Of a stretch of DNA of 64,000 nt, positions 11,869 to 20,733 are shown piece after piece; the stretch's first letter is position 1, and the number at the start of each line of letters is the position of its first letter. Source of the DNA: Primulina eburnea (lineage: Eukaryota; Streptophyta; Magnoliopsida; Lamiales; Gesneriaceae). The DNA is taken from positions 31,435,635-31,499,634 of the forward strand of contig NC_133103.1 in NCBI RefSeq assembly GCF_022965805.1, in the 5' to 3' direction. Both the position numbers and the translations under genes were made by a program. The notes below the pieces were generated by a model. The model did no database searches. It saw only the letters and a program-made list of their open reading frames with translations, and was not told the origin of the DNA.

Positions 11869-14068
11869 TTAAAGAACTCCGTCTCCGCTGCGTCGTTTTC
11901 GTCGTAATGGTTTGTTTTCTTTCAAATCATATTCAAGGCATGTTTATATTATCTTTTGCTCTTCAATAAAGTCATATACATATTTTAAACCATGTTATGT
12001 TCGTAAATCGCAAAAACCGAATTTATGTCACGCAATTTTCGAAAACAAAGTGCAGATTTTTCGGCTCCCTTCCTTGTGCTTCACGGTTGTTGTTGATTAT
12101 GTGATTTCAGGGGTTGGCTCGGTTCCAGGCATTCAAGGCTGCATCTAGGTATGTACTAGGGTGAGTTAGGATCATGTTGGTCCATTATTTTAAGCCCGCA
12201 ACTCGCTGGATTCAAGACTTGACAGCAACTCCACCGTAGTTGCAAGTTGAGTCTCGAAATTTATGGTTTTTGATTCTTCAAGGAGGTTCGAATATTGGTT
12301 GGCTTTTGGGCCTCTAACCATGGTTGTAAACCTTCCTTAGCATGTCTAGGACATGACCAAGATGACGTTTCATGGCTCGGTTCATGGTCCCATCGGTTTT
12401 AAAGCAAACAACACAAGACAGCCCCTTCGGTTTTCATTTTTCCGAGTTTGTGTGAGTAGTTTCGAATTTGAGTGTTGGGTGGATCTTGGTTGGCTTCTAG
12501 CCCTTAGCCATGGTTCACACAATACCTCATGATGTATAGATCGAGCCATTGTCAATCATATGACCACTGGAACGACACATGACAGCAATCGATCCAAACA
12601 ATCGCATGGTACATAATTTTTCTTTGTGTTCTCAGTTTGAGCTTTGTGTTGTCCTAGGTGGTTGTTTGGATTTTGGTTGGCATAGGGCCCTTAGCCATGG
12701 TTAAAACCATACCTTAGGATGTTGGTAAGAGGCTCTGGTTGGTGGTTCAAGCCCCAATGACCATTAGCCTTGTAAAGGAAGCAACTCAAGCGAAGCTGCT
12801 GCCGCTGGAATTTTACAGCAACTTTGTCCTCAGTTCAGAGGTCATGTTTGAGTCCTTGGTTTGTTTTTAGCCTATGGACTTGGACTGGACAGTACCTCAT
12901 TGAGTTAATAAGGTCATGTTTTAGGTTGTTTGTGATTTGGTTAAGTTTAGAGGTCGTACGAGAATTTACGGTGCAATGTGCCAAAATGACTCTCGAAAGA
13001 GCGTTTCATGATTTTGGCCTCCATGCACAATTTTCCTGTATTACAGCCCTTGATATTTATTTTCTATCATTTTAGGTGTATTTTAATCATGACTAAACGA
13101 TGGTTTGATGTTGGTTCGGGTTGGTACGGAGTCATGCTTAGATAACAAGTTTGTTGGGCGTAATTATCTCGTTTTTGGTTCGGTTATGGTAGTCTTGGTC
13201 AGGTTGAGATTATTTGCATATGTATCATGTTAGAATTAGGTCGCAGTGAGCCTGGGAACGATCCAACTCAATTGTTAAAATAAAACAGGATAATAATTAT
13301 ATTACATGCATAAAAATAGAAAATGTTTATTTTTGAGATATATGTGACATGTCTTGTGGCCACCTCACGCTTATGGGATTTCAGCTTATGGGATTATTAC
13401 TTCACCCGGTGACTTACGACCGGTTCATGTTCATGTATGGGTACAGATATCCAGTCCAAGGGCTGTGATGATCTCTACCGCCCAGTATACTGTGGTTTAG
13501 TCTGATCAGATGATTCATATTATGTTACGGGCCACTTGCGTAGAACATTATCTCTACAGAAAATTATGATATGTTATTTTATGACAGGGCTCTATTGAGC
13601 AAAAATTTTACGTACAATTTTCAGTTATGCACGTAGTTATAATTATTCATGACACGATTTTTACCTCACGCTTTACGATATGATATCTATACGTGGAATG
13701 AAATTTTATGATATAGTTTACTTGATATTCACGATATATGCATGCTGAGTATTTAGACTCACTAGACTTGATTGTTGTAGGTACTGATGAGGTGGAGGCC
13801 AAGGGCGGGAACCAATGCGCTAGCTTGGGTTTGCAGTAGTAGGAACCCGAGGACCTCATTTTTATCATTTACTATTTATATTCAAACTCAGTTTTTACTT
13901 TGAAGAATTATTTTAAGTTGTGGTTTTGAAAACATTATTTACTTCCGCTGCTACTCTAAACATTAAATCTTTTATCAGTTTATTTATGAATGAGGCATGC
14001 TATTTATTTAAAAAGAAAAATTTTATATTATTCCGAAAATTTTCAAATACGAAATACGAGCCTTTACA
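11869..14068 (+). repeat. 5' LTR of element II (5' truncated)
   Basis: Matches the 3' LTR from about 28367 onward (shared aactccgtctccgc... start) and ends in ...cctttaca just before the PBS. The first roughly 1040 bp present in the 3' LTR are missing at the junction with element I. The segment at about 12290-12900 holds roughly four imperfect units of 185-190 bp, each with a variant of ggttggcttctagcccttag and accatggtt. About 930 bp of this copy (roughly 12528-13460) is absent from the 3' LTR. Confidence 0.85.
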
Positions 14069-14070
14069 GT

Positions 14071-14082
14071 TGGTATCAGAGC
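14071..14082 (+). other. Primer-binding site of element II (tRNA-Met)
   Basis: TGGTATCAGAGC, a perfect plant initiator tRNA-Met PBS, 2 nt after the LTR end. Confidence 0.9.
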
Positions 14083-14703
14083 CTATGTTTTTGTAAAGGA
14101 TTATACTACTACTGATCTCGAGAAGCTCATGAAGTCACGTCTTCGGTCTGTAAGTTTTACGTTTACGCATTTCGTTTAAAGCATGAAATATTTTAATAGC
14201 ATGTTTTTATGAAATGATTTATGTCAAGATTATGATTATGCAGTATTTATTTAAATTTAAAGAAATAATAAAAATTATGCATGTTGGTTACGTATGGGTT
14301 GTATATATGGAACAATATGCCTCCTAGACGTATTCCTGAGCGTACGAGAGATGATGAGCCTCGCCAGGAGGACGGCGAGAATCAAAGGCAGGAGAGGAAC
14401 GTACCTCCACCCCTCCATCAGAAATGAACGCCCAGATGTTAGCTGGGATGACTAGGTTCTTCCTACAGTTTGCGGGGAATAACGCTGTGGCAGCCAGGCC
14501 GGCGGGGCTTGAGGCGACCTATGAGCGATTCATGAAGATGAGACCTAATTAGTTCTCAGAGATGGCAGATCCTATGTAATGCCCAAGAATTGTCGTAGCA
14601 TTAATCAGACAAGATTAATGAAATGCTCAAGAATTATAGAAGTGATAAGACAAGATTATAAGATGTTGTATGGGCTAAAAATATAATTTTCAGAAAGTGC
14701 AAG

Positions 14704-14963
14704 ACCGCACCCGCGGTCTGGGAAATACCGCACCCGCGGTGTGCGTCCAGAACCTGCGGCGCATATGCGCGAGATAAGTGGCGCATATGCGCGACGTCTC
14801 CAGTAGCATCGGCGCATATGCGCGGAATGGATGGCGCATATGCGCGGGACAGACAGAGGGATTGGCGCATATGCGCGACTTAAACGGCGCATATGCGCGA
14901 GAGGGAATTGTGCTGGTTCGAGTAACTGGCGCATATGCGCGACTTTGTGCGCGCATATGCGCG
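14704..14963 (+). promoter_or_regulatory. Palindrome doublet array in 5' LTR of element III
   Basis: Two ACCGCACCCGCGGT motifs (14704, 14727) are followed by eight exact GCGCATATGCGC palindromes with CATATG cores at 14762, 14784, 14815, 14837, 14868, 14890, 14932 and 14954. Centre-to-centre spacings are 23, 31, 22, 31, 22, 31, 22, 42 and 22 bp: five doublets, all steps near whole helical turns. The array ends about 50 bp upstream of the TATA box. All six frames across it are open by chance, giving peptides rich in AHMR, RICA and AYAR; these are not genes. Confidence 0.75.
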
Positions 14964-15181
14964 CAACGTGCAGAACATGCACTTCGCCACTTGCCTTGCA
15001 TGCACGAAATGTATATATATATGTATACAACCGAATTCTCCATCAGACATTTAGACAAGAAACGAAAGGAGAAACTCTAAATTCTTTCGAGTGAGAATTT
15101 GAGTATTACGAGAAATCTGTCCGTCTGATTTCTAATCCGACTTCAGTACTGTGTTCCTAGCAACGCAGGCTACAACTGGAC

Positions 15182-16443
15182 GTAAGTTTTATTACGTTTA
15201 AACAAGATTTGAATTTATGATATTGTCAGAATTGAATATGATTCAGATATGGTGTTTTTGCTACCGTAGACATTATAGAATTGAAGTCAGATTAAAGAAC
15301 AGACTGTTTCTGTAATTGTTATAATTTTTGAAAGATATTGACTGAGATTTTATATCAGAATTGTGTTACTATTCAGAGTATGAATTATGTTGACACAGAT
15401 TATGAATTCCAGTATTATATTTGGGATGTTCAGATTGACGAAGTTATTCAGATTGTATTGCTATGCCGTCGAAACATCAGTTGATTTAGATTAATCAGAT
15501 TTCGATATGATTCAGATTGTATTGTGATAGCGATGATATGAATCAGATTATAACTTGTTCAGATATTGATCAGATTGAATACTGAGTTGGGTATTGATCA
15601 GAACAGATTGTATATTGAGTTATTCACTAATACAGCGTATTCGATATTGTCATTTCAGATTCGAGATGGACAGATTTGAATACAGGATTTCGTCTTCATC
15701 AGACGGGGACGACAAAGGTATAATTCATGTGATATTCGGGAAGCATAACTCAGATTAGATTAATTTGAGTTTCCCAATAAAATCACATACTAGATTATTG
15801 TTTATATTGTTACCTGATTATGCTTTGATTATAGAATTGTATTCAAGCAGGTAAGATAATTGTGATATTCAGTTATGAATATGATTATGCTTTGTTTACA
15901 GATTGTTATTCATTGCATTTAAGATAGGAAAGTCTTGACAGTCATTGTCAGACTTCTAGACGTTCGGTGTATCGTACATAGGAGCAGACCTTGTCCTATT
16001 GTAGCACCACGATACAGCCATGGCCGAAGTCTAGGAATAAGACGTACAGTTACCACGATCGGTTGAGTAGGTAACAGCCATTGACGTCTTATTCATTACG
16101 GGATCCCTAGAGTTATAGTTGAGTCGAGTCTAGACATGATTTGACTAGAACTGCATGTGTTTATAGATGTGGTTTCATAGACTATGAAACCCAGGTTTAT
16201 TGCTTTCAGTCCTGATAGCATGTTTATATGATTTGATTAAATTGCATGGTTATCTGATTTGAATTGCATGCCTATTATGAGTAGATTTCATAGACTATGA
16301 AATCTATTCCTTTGAATATATTCATGACAGCATGTTTTAGGATTTAGATGGTTATATACATGCTTACCATGTTTTATACTGGGATTTATTCTCACCGGAG
16401 TTATCCGGCTGTTGTCTTGTTTTGTATGTGTGCATGACAACAG
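15182..16443 (+). other. Candidate leader intron within LTR of element III
   Basis: Donor ggac|GTAAGT and acceptor ...tgtgtgcatgacaacag|gtgggg after a T/G-rich tract. Both boundaries are conserved in elements I and V while the sequence between is much more variable. Predicted length 1262 nt. It would be removed from the 5' leader before gag. Inferred only. Confidence 0.45.
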
Positions 16444-16744
16444 GTGGGGCTGGATCAGGGTCGAGATGACGACGAGAGAAGACGAGTTTAGCGTGGTGAT
16501 TCCGGACTTGGATAGATTTGATTTTAATACTTGAAATTAGTATTTGAACCTTAGATTTAGGTTGTACAGTGTTGTACCTTTATACTGAAATGTAGTTTTA
16601 TACAGATATGTATATTATTAGATGCCATTACCTTCCGCATTTATATTTTAAAAAGAAAAATTTTTAGACCCTGTTTATCAGAACTGATAATTAAATCCCA
16701 ACGATGATTAAGAAGATGATTAGCGTCCGGGTCCTCACAACAGG

Positions 16745-16756
16745 TGGTATCAGAGC
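16745..16756 (+). other. Primer-binding site of element III (tRNA-Met)
   Basis: TGGTATCAGAGC, perfect, 5 nt after the 5' LTR end. Confidence 0.92.
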
Positions 16757-17040
16757 GATAGATCTTTTAGAATGAGATAGAAGAGAATGAGCGGGGTAGA
16801 TTGAATTTTCTTCCTTGCATGTGATTGCTAGCATGAGATTTATTTCAATGTTGACTACATTGTGCATGCTAGCATGATTTATTGCTTTCCCTATTACATG
16901 TGGTTTGTTATTTGAGTTGACTACAGCATGTAATTGCCAAGCCTGGATCAGAACCGAGTCTGGATCAAAGGTATATGATCAGAGGAGGGCTGAGACAGAT
17001 TGTATATATTGTGTACTAATCTGTTTGATATTCAGATATA

Positions 17041-17937
17041 CTGCCTCGAAGAATTTCAGAAAAAGGCAGTACTTCGTCTGAACAGAGAGATGTATCAGAA
17101 ACTCAGTTAGAAGAAAAGATGAAAGAATTTGAGTTATTACAGCCGCCGATTCTGAGTGGTACCGAGACATCCGAAGATTGTCAGAACTGGTTTGATGATA
17201 TAGAAATATTGTTTGATTTACTTGACTGTACAGATGAACAGAGGGTTCAAATGGTGCCTTATCAGTTACGAGAAGCCGCCAGGAGTTGGTGGATTACCAG
17301 TAGAAGAATGTGGGCACAGAGAGGTACAGTGATGTCGTGGGAAATATTCAGAACTGAATTCTATCGAAGATTTTTATCAGCTTCGTACCGAGAGGACAAG
17401 AAATTAGAGTTTGAGAATTTGAGCCAAGGGCCGCTGAATACTGACCAATATATTGCTAAATTCTCTACTCTACTGCATTTTGCTCCTCATTTAGCTGGAA
17501 ATGATGAAGCTATAGTAAATCAGTTCATCAGAGGGTTGAACTCAGAGGTAGTTGCATTTATGAATTTTCAGCGACCTTACCATTTTGCTGACATCCTGAG
17601 TAGAGCGAAGAGAGCTGAGGCGAGTCTGATTAGACAATTGACAAGGTTGTGAGTGAAGCCACTTCAGACACAGCAATCCCCTCTTCGATATGATCACGGC
17701 AGTACGAGTGGGAAGCAAGATGTGCTGAAAGCTCGAAAGAAGCCATTCAAGAAGCTAGGAAGCGATTCATCTAGCTCTAGTGTTTCTGGTCCAAGTTATA
17801 CTGGAGTGTATTGCAGAAGTTGCGGAGGAAGACATTCCACCGAACAATGCCAGGGAGTAACTGGTAGATGCAATATTTGTGGACAGCCGGGACACTTTGC
17901 TAAAGTTTGTCCCCAGAAGCGTTCCCGAAGATCGTAG
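17041..17937 (+). pseudogene. Element III gag, start codon lost and one nonsense codon
   Basis: Aligns with the gag of element V over its full length. The expected start ATGCCTCC... reads CTGCCTCG at 17041; the first ATG in frame is at 17119 and would give an N-terminally shortened gag. The frame is open to a single TGA at 17650-17652 and then continues to 17937. Gag core motifs (RSWWITSRRMW, FYRRFLSASYR) precede two C-terminal knuckles (CRSCGGRHSTEQC, CNICGQPGHFAKVC). It may encode a truncated gag without knuckles, or nothing. Confidence 0.85.
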
Positions 17938-20695
17938 GGAACAGAGTTCACTTGAAACCACAGATTCAGAATTCACAACAGGTACTAGTCTTTATGATTC
18001 TATTGCATATGTATTGATATATACTAATGCATTTGTTAAGAATATCTTTGACTGAGTTGCATGGAGATATGCTGTATCTGTTGGGTTTGTATGTACTGTA
18101 GTATTGATGTCCTTGCTTGTTGAGGAAGTGTTGATATCAGAGATTTCTGTATATATTGTATACTACAATAAGATGAGAATGAAATAGAAATAGCTTATGT
18201 TGTACTTGTGTTCCTGATTTGAACGCATTATTGATAAGCATATGCTGAACAAGTACAGACATATTGTAGAATTTTTCCATAAATGGTAAGAGTCAGACCA
18301 GATATGACTGATGAGTAGAGATTCACAGTAAGGATTCTAGATTTCGAATTCCTTTGATATCTGTGTTGTTTATGACTCGATTGATACAGAAAGGAACATA
18401 TGGTATCCTTATGTATTCAGTAGATATACTGAAATCGAGCCTAATATTGGCAGATCTGCCAGTATTGTACGAGTTGGCTGATATTGCCAGATAAGATTTC
18501 AGATTGCTTTATATCAGAAAGATAGATTGCAGAATTGAATTAAGATCAGATATTGATTGTATGGTAGATTCAGTACAGAATGATATTGAATATCAAGAAT
18601 GATACAGAACGAATTGAACGATTTGAAAGATTAACAGCAGAATACTGAACAGGAGTTACATTGGAGTAATGTTTCTCTTTGGCATGTCTCAGTATGTTTA
18701 GAGATATTCTGAAGATTTATACTCGTTATATCTATGATATATGGATATATTTGCAGTGTCTGGTTGATTGACTCGAGTAGTTGGAAATTATACTGAATAT
18801 TAAAGATTTTGTTGAATATTCTGAGAATTGTGAGTATTGTATACAGAAATTATTCAGATAAAAATTCCGCTTGAAACAGATTGTATTCAGAATATGCGAT
18901 ATCTGAAGTTAGTATACAGATAGATTTTGATACAGTTGAGACAGAGTTCAGTAACTGAGAACGAGACTGATGTCAGAAAGACCAGAAAGTTCAGAAATTT
19001 CAGAAATGTATTTTTTTTGATTGGGCAGATTATTTTATTCGACTGTTGCTTTATATCTGCTGGGTATTGTTATTGTTCTAAATCAGTATTTGAGATATTT
19101 TATATTGTTTTGGGGGAGCATATTTTATTTGCTGATGAGATATAACAGTTGATCAGAATGACATGAAGACATGTTTGATTAATCAGAAGCAATCTTATTG
19201 CCAGAGATTACCGTTTATGAGTTCCTTGAACTCACTAGATCTGTATAGGTTACTGCTATTTCGTATCTGATTGGATATTACTGTTGTTTTGAATCCGTAT
19301 ATGATACAGATTGTTGTGAACCGTTGAGATTATATACAGTTCAATTGTATCAGAGTTAATTTAAAGAATTACAGCAGTTCAGAAATGAGATCAGAATGTG
19401 TCAGAGTGTTTCAGAATTGTATAACAGAATTGACATTGAGAGTCAGAGCCGAATACCAGGTAGGTATTTCTTCTTTGATTTATATTATTAACTGATTGTT
19501 TGTGCCGAATAGTTCGAATCAGATATCACAGATAGTGTCAGACATGCACGTTAGTGGATTCAATTGTTATTCGGATAACAGACAGTTTGGATATAAACAG
19601 ATTAAATCAGTTAGAATAGAATTGGTACGGAAATGTTGGCAGAAATCGTACTGATATGTCTGAATCGCTAACAGAAAAGACAGAAAGATAGAAATCAGAA
19701 GATTTATTACAGAATTGTCTATAGTCCTAAATAGAAATGGGAGTACATTTCTATGGCTTTTGTAATGAAATTACCGCCATTTTCTACAGATTGTGATATG
19801 ATATGATTAAGATTGACAGATTGTTCAATCTATATCTATCAGTTTGTACCAGATCACGTACAAACATGACCCAATGACACAGATTGATGTCAGACAAGTG
19901 GTCAAAAAGATCAAAATGCCACAGTAGATTATGTCAGAACATAGTCAGAGTGACTAGAATATAGAAGTAGATTATATCAGATGATGATTTTGATTGAGTT
20001 TGCAATTATGGCAGAATATACCATAAGTTAGTTTGTAGAGTATTTACAGATTGACAGACAGTCAGAGTATACTATCCAGATATTGGAAGATATCCAGAAA
20101 GCTGCAGTACTGGATGTTAGCACTGGTGAATATGACAGATTGTCACTATCTGAGTTATGAGATGATGTTATTTATCTGATTACCAGAGGGGTTATGAGAT
20201 AGGTACAGATGAGATAGTGTACAGTGAGTACTATAGATTCTTTGAATCAGAATAATATCTCAAAGATACTTGGGATAGGAGCTGATACGGTCAGAGATAT
20301 GACAAAGAAAAGATAGTTGATTCAGAGTAGAATGAGAATAGCTCAGATCAGACAGATTTCTCATGCCAGCATCGGATAGTGACGATTGGTATTTGAAGAC
20401 AAGATTGAATATATCCTTGATCGAGATAAATAGATTTGATAACCGCTGATGACAGTAATTTGTTATGAACTGTGAATGGTTTATACGGATGTGGTGTAAC
20501 CAACATGGCAAGATTGATTCTGTCAGAGTTAGTTTAAGAAGTATTAGAATAGTATACTTTATGAAGTTTTATTCCAGAATTGAAATCAGAGATTGATACA
20601 AGAAAGAGATTTCAGAATGGATTCATTAAGAGAGGAGTTTGGATGTTAAACTCTATTATACATATTCTTCTGGTATATCAGAATTGATAGCTTGC
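17938..20695 (+). pseudogene. Eroded pol remnant of element III
   Basis: No open frame, but islands of pol can be read by eye: protease and linker near 18000-18500 (RVRPDMTDE, IPLISV, DLPV) and integrase near 19735-19860 (WEYISMAF, LPPF). At 2.8 kb it is much shorter than a full pol of over 4 kb, so large parts are deleted. Much of it aligns with the corresponding stretch of element V. The word CAGA is very frequent on this strand. Confidence 0.75.
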
Positions 20696-20713
20696 GAGTT
20701 CGAGGACGAACTC
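20696..20713 (+). other. Hairpin upstream of polypurine tract (element III)
   Basis: GAGTTCGAGGACGAACTC: perfect 7 bp stem with an AGGA loop, about 8 nt before the polypurine tract at 20721-20733. It is intact although the pol upstream has decayed. Confidence 0.75.
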
Positions 20714-20733
20714 AGATCTAAGAGGGGGAGAAA

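Larger units (their letters stand above)
14575..16739 (+). repeat. 5' LTR of element III (2165 bp)
   Basis: Runs tgtaatgccc...gtcctcaca. Contains the palindrome array (14704-14963), a TATA box (tatatatatat, about 15012-15022), a splice donor (GTAAGT, 15182) and an acceptor (GACAACAG, ending 16443). Two perfect inverted repeats, TTTCATAGACTATGAAA, are centred near 16181 and 16294. Confidence 0.95.

Noticed and set aside
14634..15094. Overlapping open frames on both strands rich in AHMR, RICA and AYAR peptides (also at 5437-5822 and 20793-21253)
   Set aside because: They are produced by the 12 bp self-complementary motif GCGCATATGCGC, which lacks stops in all six frames. They overlap each other, lie in LTR promoters and match no domain.
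16745..16756. tRNA-Met-related sequence considered as a tRNA gene fragment
   Set aside because: It is the 12 nt primer-binding site next to an LTR, complementary to the tRNA 3' end; no cloverleaf is present. The same holds at 14071, 39079, 32057, 608 and 61349.
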